Below are positions 56,965 through 64,000 of a stretch of DNA of 64,000 bases, piece by piece. This stretch comes from Oscillospiraceae bacterium. GTDB taxonomy: Bacteria > Bacillota > Clostridia > Oscillospirales > Ruminococcaceae. The DNA lies in contig JAAWRH010000014.1 in assembly GCA_022800935.1 (NCBI GenBank), positions 1 through 64,000 on the forward strand. Direction: 5' to 3'. The stretch's first letter is position 1. The number at the start of each line of letters is the position of its first letter. The notes beneath the pieces are model-generated. The model searched no databases and was not told the DNA's origin. It saw only the letters and a list, made by a program, of their open reading frames with translations. A program made the translations under genes and the position numbers.

Positions 56965-58438
56965 CGTTTCTCACATTCTCCCTGAACTGAGGCGGAAAGG
57001 CCCCTCCATAGTTCTCCAACGCCTGAGCTTCCTCCTTCTCCAACCGTTTCAATTCCTCCTCCACATCCTCCACCCATGGATGCTGTCCCACAATGGTCTC
57101 CCTGGAAAGGATACCCTGGGAATCCCGGCACCCCTGAATGGCCTCGGTCTCATTGATCAGCACATCCCGGTTAAAGAGAAAGCGGATGTCCTCCCCGCTG
57201 TAATCCACCCCGGTACGGTTTTTCAGGTGCTGGTCAACGAACCACCGCAGCTCCTGCAGCGCCCCCTGGAACTGCACCTCCATCTCGTTGGCGTCCAGGT
57301 CGATGTCGGCATACATGGATTGGATGTTCATCTTATTGGGATTTCCGGACATTCTCTCATCCTTGGCGTCAAAGCCCCGCCCGTTCTCAATCAGGGCCTT
57401 TTTCAGCAACTGTATCTGCTGCTGGTAATTTTCCCCATTGACCTGAACGTCCAAAGTCTCCACCCCGCCGTCTCCCCGCACCTTTACCGCCCCCAGCTCG
57501 GTGAGGTTCCGGCGAAATTCCCCCAGGTCCTGGCCGTCATACTCCTTCAGCACAAAGATGGTGTTGCGCTTGTCCTCCTGCATGTTGTTGGCCAGGTCGG
57601 AATGGCAGAGGTTCAGGGCGTCCTGAAGGCTCTTAACCCTGCGCAGCAGTGGAATCTCCTGGGCGTTGTACCGGAAGGGAATCAGTGGGATTCTCTCCCA
57701 GTTGTACCCCTCGGCCCTCCCGCTCGCCTCTGTCACAGTGAAATAAGCGCTGTATTCCCCCAGTTCTGTATCCGGCCGCAAACTGTAACCGTCCCGAATA
57801 TAGCGGTACAAGCCGTCCTGCCGGTACAGCTCCACCCGCTCCACCATTTTCTTGCTATACCCCTCCCAAACCTCCTGGCGGTAGTACCGCAGGGCGCAGT
57901 CCAGAATGGTGTGCTCGTCGTCCGCCCAAAAGGGGAGAATCTCAAAGGGCGGGAACCGCTTCAGGCGGAACTTCCCCTTTTCGTCGTAGTAGGGGTAAAG
58001 CCAGCCCATGGTTCCACAGAGGGCATCTTTTCCCAGCCTGTGGAGCATCCTGGGAAAGCCTTTCCCCAAAGTATCCCAAAGTTTGGCGATATACTCCTTG
58101 TTCTTCCCGTCGATGGCCAGGGGTTTTCCCAAAAGGTAGTTTACCTTCTGATCCGCCAGCTTGGCATACTGGTTGTCCACCAGGCGGTTGTTGGGGAGAT
58201 TTTTCACCGGCTGAAGGCTGCCGTCCGGCCCGATCACCCTCCGTTCCCGCTCCAAGATATCCTGATACCCCCGATAGTAGCGGTCCCCCAAAAGCTGCTC
58301 TTCCCGCAAAGGGGATTTCAGCCAGGCGTTCAGCTCCAGGGCAAAAAATTCCAGGTCGGTCAAGCCCTTCCCGCCCTGTTCAATGATGCGATTGATTCTC
58401 TCTGTCTCTGTGTAAGGCGGCGGCAGTAATACGCCCAT
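56951..58438 (-). CDS. Phage portal protein (SPP1 gp6 type)
   Basis: 495 aa. Family text includes RYYRGYQDILERERRVIG in the N-terminal region, NKLVDNQ-like NNRLVDNQYAKLADQKVNYLLGKP, and SDLANNMQEDKRNTIFVLK with a late DIDLDANEMEVQFQGALQEL. Length is normal and the gene is intact. It forms the dodecameric DNA gate of the head. ATG 58438 was chosen over the in-frame GTG three codons earlier by RBS spacing. Confidence 0.9.
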   Translation of the reverse strand: MGVLLPPPYTETERINRIIEQGGKGLTDLEFFALELNAWLKSPLREEQLLGDRYYRGYQDILERERRVIGPDGSLQPVKNLPNNRLVDNQYAKLADQKVNYLLGKPLAIDGKNKEYIAKLWDTLGKGFPRMLHRLGKDALCGTMGWLYPYYDEKGKFRLKRFPPFEILPFWADDEHTILDCALRYYRQEVWEGYSKKMVERVELYRQDGLYRYIRDGYSLRPDTELGEYSAYFTVTEASGRAEGYNWERIPLIPFRYNAQEIPLLRRVKSLQDALNLCHSDLANNMQEDKRNTIFVLKEYDGQDLGEFRRNLTELGAVKVRGDGGVETLDVQVNGENYQQQIQLLKKALIENGRGFDAKDERMSGNPNKMNIQSMYADIDLDANEMEVQFQGALQELRWFVDQHLKNRTGVDYSGEDIRFLFNRDVLINETEAIQGCRDSQGILSRETIVGQHPWVEDVEEELKRLEKEEAQALENYGGAFPPQFRENVRNDEKS

Positions 58439-58452
58439 TTTCTTCACCCTTT

Positions 58453-59703
58453 CTAATGAAAACTAAACTTAGGCCCGGTAATATCCTCCTCGCAGGCGTA
58501 CCGCATGGCGTCGATGTGGTGGTTGTTCCGGTCCGGGAACCCGGCTTTGAAGTTTCCCTCCTTGTCCCGGTCCAACTCGTATTCCCGGAACTCCCTGGCC
58601 GTCTGTGGGCACCGGAGCGGGTCTATGATAATCTCCTCCAGGTCCTGGAGCCATTTGATTCCATACTCCACGCTATCTGGTCCCTTTTTGGCCCCGTACA
58701 CCCGCAGCCCGTACTCTCTCACCTCGTCGATGGATTTGGGCTCCGCGCTATCGCAGGTGATCCGCCCATTCCCCGCTTCCACCAGGATCAGCCGCGCCGC
58801 CTCCCGGTTGGAAAGCCGCAGCCTGTGGATTTCAAAGAAGATGTACAGTCTCCTCCGGGTCTTATCGTAATGGGCGGTGTTGTAGGCAAAGGGGTCCGCT
58901 GCATATCCCCAGTCCAACCCTCTGCGCAGCCGGTCGAATCCTTTGATCTCCTCATTGGAGATGCTCCGCAGGGTCACATTGGTGAACACCTCGCCCCCTG
59001 TCCCTGTCACCTCTCCCAGGTATTCATGGCGGTAGGCCTCCGGTCTTGTCCGCTTGGTGTGCTCCGCCTCTGTCAGAAAAGTCTCCCCCAGCCATTGCCT
59101 GGGTACGGTCAGATAGGTGGAATGGTGTACCAGGGTATCCTCCCTTTCTATCTCCACATACCGGTTCACCCAGTTTCCGGCAGATTCAGGCGGGTTAAAG
59201 CTATAAAACACGGTGAAACTGTTGCCGCCCCGCAGGACGGACTGGTTTACCGACTGGATTTTCCCTGGTCCCTCAAACTCGTTGACCTCCTCATACCATA
59301 CATATTTCAGATATCCCTTACCCGCCTTGACGGATTTCAGTTTGGTAGGGTCGTCCACCCCTCGGAAGAGAATCTTCTGCCCGGTGGGGAGGTAGGTCAG
59401 CTGCATGGGGGAAATCCCCGTCTGCCACAGGCGGGAGACTCCCAAAGCGTTCACAGCCCATCCCAGCTGTTCATACACTGATTCCCGGATGGTCACGCCA
59501 TACCGCCGCAGCACCATGGCGTTGGTAAATTTCCCCACCGCCGCGTCCCTCATGATAGAAAGCACAATCTCCGCGCTGATAAAGGAGGACTTCGCCGAAC
59601 CTCTCCCGCCCTTGAGCCAGTAGTGGGTGTGTCCTCCTGCCTTCACGTCCTCATGAACCCCTGCAAAGGCCGGGGCGATAACCTGGGAAAGCCTAACCGT
59701 CAC
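58453..59703 (-). CDS. Phage terminase large subunit
   Basis: 416 aa. ATPase with Walker A GGRGSAKSS, Walker B-like YVWYEEVNEF, and coupling SFNPP; the nuclease half has DWGYAADPFA, CDSAEPKSI and a late NHHIDAMRYA with the metal-binding Asp. Terminase_3 (SPP1/PBSX) type. The start is GTG 59703, overlapping the TerS end by 11 bases. Confidence 0.9.
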   Translation of the reverse strand: MTVRLSQVIAPAFAGVHEDVKAGGHTHYWLKGGRGSAKSSFISAEIVLSIMRDAAVGKFTNAMVLRRYGVTIRESVYEQLGWAVNALGVSRLWQTGISPMQLTYLPTGQKILFRGVDDPTKLKSVKAGKGYLKYVWYEEVNEFEGPGKIQSVNQSVLRGGNSFTVFYSFNPPESAGNWVNRYVEIEREDTLVHHSTYLTVPRQWLGETFLTEAEHTKRTRPEAYRHEYLGEVTGTGGEVFTNVTLRSISNEEIKGFDRLRRGLDWGYAADPFAYNTAHYDKTRRRLYIFFEIHRLRLSNREAARLILVEAGNGRITCDSAEPKSIDEVREYGLRVYGAKKGPDSVEYGIKWLQDLEEIIIDPLRCPQTAREFREYELDRDKEGNFKAGFPDRNNHHIDAMRYACEEDITGPKFSFH

Positions 59704-59896
59704 CCGGATCACTTCCCAGGTCGTCCACAATCTGCACCTGAGAGACCCCGCTCAGCTCGGTCCGCTCGGTGAGAAGGCCGTACCGTTTGGCCAGCAGTTC
59801 CGCCGCCTTGATCCGGTCCTTGGCTCCCACAGGCTTCTCGGTCAGCTCCTGCACCCCTTCCCCCACTTTCACGATAGTTCCCTCCTGTTGTCTCAT
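59693..59896 (-). pseudogene. Terminase small subunit, C-terminal remnant
   Basis: 67 aa against about 130-180 for intact TerS. Keeps the C-terminal oligomer segment KDRIKAAELLAKRYGLLTERTEL, but the N-terminal helix-turn-helix that binds pac DNA is absent; a start ATG at 59896 gives only MRQQEGTIVKVGEG before it. Probably cut down by deletion. Confidence 0.7.
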
Positions 59897-60120
59897 TCCA
59901 GCCATCCCCCCGCTGCCAACGACGCGATCCACGCCGCCATAAAGATTGCCGCCCAGATCATCCCCAGCACAAACCCGATTGTCTCATTGTCCATCCCGCC
60001 CAGCACTCCCAGCAGACCAAGCAGGGATGCCCAGGAAATTGTGCCGAACAGTATTTGACAGGGGCGCAGGGTCGTGGTAATATGTAGGTGAAGTTTTTTC
60101 CTTTGCGTCTGTCTCTCCAT
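59893..60120 (-). CDS. Small phage membrane protein (75 aa)
   Basis: Basic N-terminus (MERQTQRKKLHLHIT) then two hydrophobic segments (about 22-42 and 48-70). Its end overlaps the TerS remnant start by four bases. The RBS is weak. Function unknown; small two-helix proteins of this kind appear in early regions of clostridial phages. Confidence 0.5.
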   Translation of the reverse strand: MERQTQRKKLHLHITTTLRPCQILFGTISWASLLGLLGVLGGMDNETIGFVLGMIWAAIFMAAWIASLAAGGWLE

Positions 60121-60221
60121 TCCATAAATCTGATAATCCAGCTATGTACCGCCATCCCCAGCATGACGCCCATCAGGCACGCCACCAGGAAATAGGCCCC
60201 CACAATGTTCGGCGGCCACAT
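59958..60221 (-). CDS. Possible small membrane protein overlapping the previous gene
   Basis: 87 aa; only the first 40 residues look protein-like (MWPPNIVGAYFLVACLMGVM helix, then WRDRRKGKNF). ATG 60221 overlaps the previous stop (TGATG) and has AGTAGAGG upstream. The second half runs through the other small gene in a different frame and is Cys-rich, so the true end or the reality of the gene is doubtful. Confidence 0.35.
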   Translation of the reverse strand: MWPPNIVGAYFLVACLMGVMLGMAVHSWIIRFMEWRDRRKGKNFTYILPRPCAPVKYCSAQFPGHPCLVCWECWAGWTMRQSGLCWG

Positions 60222-60406
60222 CAGCGGGCCTCTACTTTCCGGCAGCGTTCCATCATCTCCTTGACGTTCTCCACCATGTCACGGGTCCGCTCGTGTTCCC
60301 GCTCATATCCCCGTTTGGGGGCCTCGAACTTCCAGTCTGCGCTGATTTCGTGCAGGTGGTTCATCAGTTGGTCCAGGATGATTTCCAGGGTTTCGTAGTT
60401 GGTCAT
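60221..60406 (-). CDS. Small phage hypothetical protein (61 aa)
   Basis: Starts MTNYETLEIILDQLMNHLHEI (ATG 60406, RBS AAAGGAAG), wholly alpha-helical and highly charged, ending in a probable coiled coil. No known domain. Confidence 0.6.
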   Translation of the reverse strand: MTNYETLEIILDQLMNHLHEISADWKFEAPKRGYEREHERTRDMVENVKEMMERCRKVEAR

Positions 60407-60423
60407 ATAGACAACTTCCTTTC

Positions 60424-60621
60424 TTAAAAACGTTCGGTAATCCATTTTTCAAGCATCTTGGCGTACACAAAGCAAACGCAAGATTTTTCGGTTTTAATGT
60501 ACGTTCCAAAGGGAAAGCTCCCCTGTGCCAATCCCAGACGAAGCGTCGGAGGGGTTATACTCATTCCGCATTCTCTCAGCCGGTCAGCGGCTTGCTCTGG
60601 GGTCATAACATCTTCACGCAT
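60424..60621 (-). CDS. Small helix-turn-helix/excisionase-like phage protein (65 aa)
   Basis: MTPEQAADRLRECGMSITPPTLRLGLAQG is the MerR/excisionase-like winged-helix start (TxxQAAxxL...), followed by FPFGTYIKTEKSCVCFVYAKMLEKWI as the wing. RBS AAAAGGAG. Possibly a DNA-binding regulator of the early region; precise role unknown. Confidence 0.65.
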   Translation of the reverse strand: MREDVMTPEQAADRLRECGMSITPPTLRLGLAQGSFPFGTYIKTEKSCVCFVYAKMLEKWITERF

Positions 60622-60671
60622 GGTTTTTTCTCCTTTTCATCATTATTTTTATTGCCCTGCTAAGCAAGGGC

Positions 60672-60899
60672 TTATTGTGTATCCTCAAAATGACCTCCAG
60701 TGGAGAAATCCCAGTCGATTTCTCCGTCGTCGTACTGACCCACGCCGTGGGCTTTGAAGGTCCAGCCGCTGGCTAGGTTCTGCATAACAGCAACTCCACT
60801 CTGGGCCTCCAGGCAGTGGAACAGACTGGTAATGATGCTGTTATTGGATTTCAGGGTGTAGACTTTCCCCGGCTGTGGGGTGATGCGTTTGCGGTTCAT
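60672..60899 (-). CDS. Small phage hypothetical protein (75 aa)
   Basis: Starts MNRKRITPQPGKVYTLKSNN (RBS AAAGGAGG), a small strand-rich, mildly acidic protein with ASGWTFKAHGVGQYDDGEIDW. No recognised family. Confidence 0.6.
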   Translation of the reverse strand: MNRKRITPQPGKVYTLKSNNSIITSLFHCLEAQSGVAVMQNLASGWTFKAHGVGQYDDGEIDWDFSTGGHFEDTQ

Positions 60900-60937
60900 G
60901 GTGTGCCTCCTTTATGTTCCCTGCCACTTTCACCTAA

Positions 60938-61111
60938 TCACAGCAGTTTGATTTGAACCTGTAATTCTTCATCAGGCGCGAGCTGGATTCCTTTTTCCAG
61001 CTCGCGTTTCTGTTTGTCAAAACTCCTATTGATCAAGTGTGCCAGTTTTAACCATTCCAAATAGGTTATTCCGCGCAGACGTCTGGCATACTTCAGAACG
61101 ATTTCATCCAC
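60938..61111 (-). CDS. Small phage hypothetical protein (57 aa)
   Basis: Likely start GTG 61111 behind GGGGGTGAGAGA; reads as one basic helix (EIVLKYARRLRGITYLEWLKLAHLINRSF in part) then an acidic end. The frame is open further upstream but without an RBS. Function unknown. Confidence 0.5.
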   Translation of the reverse strand: MDEIVLKYARRLRGITYLEWLKLAHLINRSFDKQKRELEKGIQLAPDEELQVQIKLL

Positions 61112-61201
61112 TCTCTCACCCCCTTCTATCCTGCTATGCGAAGTTTCTCTTTTGACCTTAAACACAAAATATTGTATTGTCAAAAAAGTAGCTACTAGAT
61201 A

Positions 61202-61230
61202 TTGCGTTTTACCTCCTTTTATGGTAAAAT
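61202..61230 (+). promoter_or_regulatory. Promoter of the Q-rich membrane protein gene
   Basis: TTGCGT (61202-61207), 17-base spacer, TAAAAT (61225-61230), 25 bases before the ATG. Confidence 0.6.
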
Positions 61231-61255
61231 ACTTCCATCTAAGGAAGGTGAAAAA

Positions 61256-62212
61256 ATGACCGTGTATGAATCAATACAGCAACTTAATGAGCTTGCACGA
61301 CTAAGTCAACCTCTTGCTCAATCTGCTCAAATGTATCAAAGACTAATGGAAGTATCACAGCCTGTTATTCAACTCAAGCAGCTATTGGAGCAACCACTAA
61401 ATCAACCTCTTGCTCAATTTGCTCAAATGTGTCAAAAGTTAATAGAAGTACAACCAACCGCTCAGTTCACAGAGTTATTAAGGCAAGTACAACAACCAGC
61501 TATTCAGTTTGCGCAAATAATAGCTCAAGCAGAGCAACCTGTCATCCAATTCATGCAAACATATCAGCATATTGTTCAAACGGCATCTCCTTTGCTTCAA
61601 TCACTAATCAATATGGAATCCCGATTAGCGGAACTTGATAAAAAGCCGAACGTTGTTCTGGAATCAATTATTCTGGAAAGTGATGAATCTCCTATCCCTG
61701 CTGAAAAATCTGCCAAACTTGAATCTGTGTTTTCTTCAATAGAAGAAGTCATTCCATATTTAGAACCAGAGAAACAAGAAGAAAGCAGAGAAATCATTTC
61801 GTCTTCTGTGAACAAAATAAACGAAAACAAGCTGAACCGGAACGATATATACTGTATCTTGAGTCTAATCATAAGTATTTATTTCGGGCTAATGTCAATC
61901 ATTCCAGATGAACACCAGGAAGAAATTGTTAAACAAAATGAGGTTATCATTCAACAACAAGCCAAAATAATTGATGAGCTTCAAACAATAAATCAAAATT
62001 CTGGTTTACTAGAAGAAAGTTTAGAGTTTTTGATAGAAAAGTATCATCAAATGGAGAACGAAATTGATATTCTGAATGAGAAGGCCAAAAATTTTGACAA
62101 TGAGAAATCCCACGAAATAAATAATTCTGTCTCCAATTCGGAAAACTCTATCCAAGGCTGTCAAGCCCTTCAAGATAATAAGAATTTGCAGGACAACATA
62201 AACCCGCTCTAG
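61256..62212 (+). CDS. Q-rich repeat membrane protein, prophage cargo (unknown)
   Basis: 318 aa from ATG 61256 (RBS AAGGTG). First 130 residues are built of repeats such as QPLAQ-A-QM-Q(R/K)L(M/I)EV and QPxIQFxQ, forming a Gln-rich amphipathic coiled coil. A single hydrophobic segment (about 201-222, IYCILSLIISIYFGLMSII) is followed by a second coiled coil (about 225-285) and an Asn/Gln-rich end. Strongly AT-rich, opposite to the phage operon, with its own promoter and terminator: a moron pattern. No family known to me. Confidence 0.65.
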   Translation: MTVYESIQQLNELARLSQPLAQSAQMYQRLMEVSQPVIQLKQLLEQPLNQPLAQFAQMCQKLIEVQPTAQFTELLRQVQQPAIQFAQIIAQAEQPVIQFMQTYQHIVQTASPLLQSLINMESRLAELDKKPNVVLESIILESDESPIPAEKSAKLESVFSSIEEVIPYLEPEKQEESREIISSSVNKINENKLNRNDIYCILSLIISIYFGLMSIIPDEHQEEIVKQNEVIIQQQAKIIDELQTINQNSGLLEESLEFLIEKYHQMENEIDILNEKAKNFDNEKSHEINNSVSNSENSIQGCQALQDNKNLQDNINPL

Positions 62213-62220
62213 GCTCTTCA

Positions 62221-62250
62221 ATCTCCGCTGGATATCCCCCTCAGCGGGGA
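62221..62250 (+). terminator. Terminator of the Q-rich membrane protein gene
   Basis: Stem ATCTCCGCTG / CAGCGGGGAT (one T-G pair) with a 10-base loop, then TTTTTC. Confidence 0.8.
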
Positions 62251-62306
62251 TTTTTCTTTTATGTAGTTGGTCCACCTATTGGATCACCTCCTTTCTGCCT
62301 CCGGCC

Positions 62307-62525
62307 TTATGAAACAGGATTTCCTGGCTGCGCCATAATTTCTTCTGGGGTCATATCAGGGAAAAAGTTGTTCCGAATAGCGATCACTTCAGGACATGTA
62401 AAAGGAACTCTTCCGGACATTTTATTGCTAAACGAACGTTGAGAAATTCCAAGACTTTCAGCAATAGCCTTTTTGGTAATGCCACGTCCAGCAATCTCTC
62501 TTTCCAACATAGGATAGTTTATCAA
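62307..62525 (-). CDS. Cro-like XRE family regulator
   Basis: 72 aa helix-turn-helix: REIAGRGITKKAIAESLGISQRSFSNKMSG, then a short C-terminal helix. The likely start is TTG 62525 behind AGAGGT; ATG 62510 is an alternative. It is divergent from the CI-like gene and probably represses it from the shared operators. Confidence 0.75.
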   Translation of the reverse strand: MINYPMLEREIAGRGITKKAIAESLGISQRSFSNKMSGRVPFTCPEVIAIRNNFFPDMTPEEIMAQPGNPVS

Positions 62526-62540
62526 ATTAGTCACCTCTAA

Positions 62541-62558
62541 AATTCCATATTTGGAAAT
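62541..62558. promoter_or_regulatory. Phage operator 1
   Basis: AATTCC-ATATTT-GGAAAT, core TTCC-N6-GGAA, just downstream of the predicted Cro-like promoter start. Same core as operator 2. Confidence 0.65.
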
Positions 62559-62567
62559 CTTGATGCT

Positions 62568-62596
62568 GTTATATAACCATATAAAGAATTTTTCAA
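62568..62596 (-). promoter_or_regulatory. Promoter of the Cro-like gene and early operon
   Basis: Minus strand: TTGAAA (62591-62596), 17-base spacer, TATAAC (62568-62573), flanked by both operators. Confidence 0.65.
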
Positions 62597-62605
62597 TAGT
62601 ATTTT

Positions 62606-62639
62606 AGAATAAAATTTCCAAATCCGGAAATTTTATTCT
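62606..62639. promoter_or_regulatory. Phage operator 2, 34-bp perfect palindrome
   Basis: Arms AGAATAAAATTTCC and GGAAATTTTATTCT with a 6-base centre; same TTCC-N6-GGAA core as operator 1. It lies between the divergent promoters and touches the -35 box of the CI-like gene. Confidence 0.75.
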
Positions 62640-62667
62640 TGCAATCTATAAATTTATGTGGTATAGT
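62639..62667 (+). promoter_or_regulatory. Promoter of the CI-like repressor
   Basis: TTGCAA (62639-62644), 17-base spacer, TATAGT (62662-62667); the AAGGTG RBS and ATG 62690 follow. Confidence 0.65.
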
Positions 62668-62689
62668 GATATAAAGGTGGTGAAAATCA

Positions 62690-63433
62690 ATGACATGGCT
62701 TGACACTCTAACGCAAATGAGAAAAAGTTCCGGATTAAATCTTGATGAGTTAAGCGAAAAGTCCGGAGTGCCTAAAGGAACGTTATCTAAAATTACAGCC
62801 GGGATAACAAAAGCCCCTACATTTGAAACAATGAAGAACATTGTTCATGCAATGGGATATACGCTAAAAGACTTAGACGACGGAATCGGATTTAGTGATG
62901 TTCTAAGTCAAAAAGAGAGGGAACATATAAAAAAATACCGAGCTCTTGACGAACGCGGTAAAGAAATTGTAGACGCTATTCTGGATTTAGAATATAAGCA
63001 TACAATTGAGGCTCAAAAAGAAATATCTCGCCAACAAATGGCAGGCGGAAATACCGTTTCTTACTTCTATATACCAGAGTACCGGGAACCAGCCAGCGCC
63101 GGAACCGGCCAGCCTATTGGCATGGTTTATCCTGAAAGCATCATGCTGATAAAGGAACCGCCAGACGGCACATCCTTTATTACCCATGTGCGCGGGGACA
63201 GCATGGAGCCCGACTTTGAGGACGGGGATATGATCTTCGTCCACGCCCAGAACGAAATACGAGCCGGCCAGATAGGGGTATTCTTCATGGACGGGGAAGA
63301 ATTTATCAAGGAACTAGGAGAAGGCGAGCTGATCTCCCATAACACAAAGTATGAACCCATTTCACTTGATGAGAATATCCGCTGCCAGGGGTTGGTGCTG
63401 GGGATTTGCGATGAAAGCTATCTGGAGGAATAA
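62690..63433 (+). CDS. CI/LexA-like phage repressor (XRE HTH + S24 peptidase)
   Basis: 247 aa. N-terminal XRE domain (about 5-65: SSGLNLDELSEKSGVPKGTL) and C-terminal S24 domain with the self-cleavage Ala-Gly in PASAGTG, catalytic Ser in GDSMEPDF and Lys in FIKELG. It should keep lysogeny by binding the TTCC-N6-GGAA operators and be inactivated by RecA-stimulated self-cleavage. Confidence 0.9.
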   Translation: MTWLDTLTQMRKSSGLNLDELSEKSGVPKGTLSKITAGITKAPTFETMKNIVHAMGYTLKDLDDGIGFSDVLSQKEREHIKKYRALDERGKEIVDAILDLEYKHTIEAQKEISRQQMAGGNTVSYFYIPEYREPASAGTGQPIGMVYPESIMLIKEPPDGTSFITHVRGDSMEPDFEDGDMIFVHAQNEIRAGQIGVFFMDGEEFIKELGEGELISHNTKYEPISLDENIRCQGLVLGICDESYLEE

Positions 63434-63463
63434 AACCAATATTGAAAGGACGACAGTATTATA

Positions 63464-63922
63464 ATGGACATAAATGACCAGGAGTTTTCCCGGCTGATGC
63501 AGATGAAAAAACGATTTATCCAAAATCCCGTTTTACCGAAAGCAAATTCCAAAGCAATCTACTCTATAATAGGGGACACTCCATAAGATCAGTTTGAAGT
63601 CCATGCAGAGCGAAAAAATGTAATAGAATTTCAGGCTGACAAAAGCAAACTCCAAGAATCTTACTATAAAATTGCTCTTATCCGTATCGAGATAGATGCA
63701 CCTCCTTATATGAACCCAGATGGAACTTGGACCGACCGGAATCATGTTCATGTTTTTCGGGAAGGCGCAGGGCTTTCGTGGGCCTATGATCTTTCTTCCG
63801 TCTCCCCTCACCTCTTTCAAGACCATGGCAATTTTTTATCTCTATTTTGCGATTTTTGTCAATACTGTAATATTGAAATAGACATGGAAGGCAACGACTT
63901 TCCGATTCAGGGGGTATTATAA
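63464..63922 (+). pseudogene. DUF6978-like protein interrupted by a TAA codon
   Basis: From ATG 63464 the frame reads 40 codons to TAA 63584-63586, then continues in the same frame to 63922 (FEVHAERKNVIEFQADKSK, RIEIDAPPYMNPDGTWTDRNH, VHVFREG, LFCDFCQYCNIEI). The whole resembles DUF6978 (DxxGPPHxNPDG...HLHxYREG pattern). A one-base change to TAA would explain it. Function of the family unknown. Confidence 0.65.
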
Positions 63923-64000
63923 TAGATAGCCACTCCCAATATGCAGATCAATATTTTCAATGGGTAAAAGAACACACACATGAAATTCTTTTAACATCCA
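63916..64000 (+). CDS. Start of a gene running off the right edge (DUF1828-like?)
   Basis: An open frame coding IDSHSQYADQYFQWVKEHTHE overlaps the end of the DUF6978-like gene and continues past the window. It looks like the opening helix of DUF1828 proteins, which often pair with DUF6978. The first possible start codon in frame is ATT 63916, behind GGGGGT, so the true start is unclear. Confidence 0.35.
   Translation, partial: MIIDSHSQYADQYFQWVKEHTHEILLTS

Larger units (their letters stand above)
45420..64000. mobile_element. Defective contractile-tailed prophage (right end beyond the window)
   Basis: Gene order from right to left: CI/Cro-like switch, small early genes, TerS fragment, TerL, portal, MuF head protein, scaffold, XkdP, XkdQ remnant, gpJ remnant, YmfQ, tail fibre and adhesins, holin-like genes, endolysin. 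XkdP/XkdQ/gpJ/YmfQ indicate a myovirus-type baseplate. Major capsid, connectors, sheath, tube and tape measure are absent, and no integrase or replication genes are in view. Left boundary was set at the endolysin terminator; no attachment repeat was identified. Confidence 0.9.

Noticed and set aside
1-64000. CRISPR arrays, rRNA and tRNA genes
   Set aside because: No regularly spaced repeats, no rRNA-like stretches and no complete cloverleaf with T-arm and anticodon arm were found on reading both strands.

Overview
The window looks like a chromosome segment of a gut Clostridia bacterium, most likely an Oscillospiraceae (Flavonifractor/Oscillibacter-like) organism. Evidence: AGGAGG-type ribosome binding sites, TTGACA-N17-TATAAT promoters, clostridial families (sodium-pump decarboxylase beta and delta-like subunits, IspDF fusion, DnaD/DnaI-type helicase loaders, CdaA-CdaR, YtrA-like and BceRSAB-like modules, DUF3343) and a GC-rich wobble bias that creates many long antisense ORFs. 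The genus is inference. I saw no rRNA, tRNA or CRISPR array.

Layout 0-45 kb (chromosome): an Rpn nuclease with an internal start candidate; a BceRSAB-type peptide-antibiotic sensing and efflux module with a matching operator; three very small genes; two subunits of a Na+-pumping decarboxylase; galactokinase with a divergent AraC regulator; a GNAT acetyltransferase; cdaA-cdaR; a cysteine-desulfurase-like gene with DUF3343 and ispDF; a secreted barnase-like RNase lipoprotein next to an AadE-like nucleotidyltransferase; a polar amino acid ABC transporter with a leader peptide; a GH4 glycosidase with an AraC regulator; mgtE with a structured leader or ncRNA; a metallophosphatase; a MATE exporter; a YtrABC-like ABC operon; pcrA followed by a highly structured intergenic region; the helicase loader pair; a degenerate SDR with a lipoprotein; two FemAB ligases; and three class B sortase-like lipoproteins, one of which has lost both the catalytic His and Cys.

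Layout 45.4-64 kb: a contractile-tailed (PBSX/XkdPQ-type) prophage remnant, read right to left from a CI/Cro-like switch at 62.5 kb: small early genes, terminase, portal, MuF minor head protein with a toxin-like C-terminal domain and candidate immunity genes, truncated scaffold, baseplate genes, tail fibre and glycine-rich adhesins, holins, endolysin. It is decayed. The capsid, sheath, tube and tape-measure block is missing, XkdQ carries an amber codon and is fused by deletion to gpJ, and several genes are frameshifted in homopolymers, including a G10 tract in an adhesin. Genes on the opposite strand (toxin-antitoxin pair, truncated antitoxin, Q-rich membrane protein) are moron-like cargo.

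How parts work together: the Bce-like and Ytr-like modules each carry their own regulator and recognisable operator, and both fit cell-envelope stress defence. CdaA/CdaR, the FemAB ligases and the sortases also act on the envelope; FemAB builds the peptide bridge on lipid II that sortases use as acceptor, so the 39.3-45 kb block may be one surface-assembly locus.
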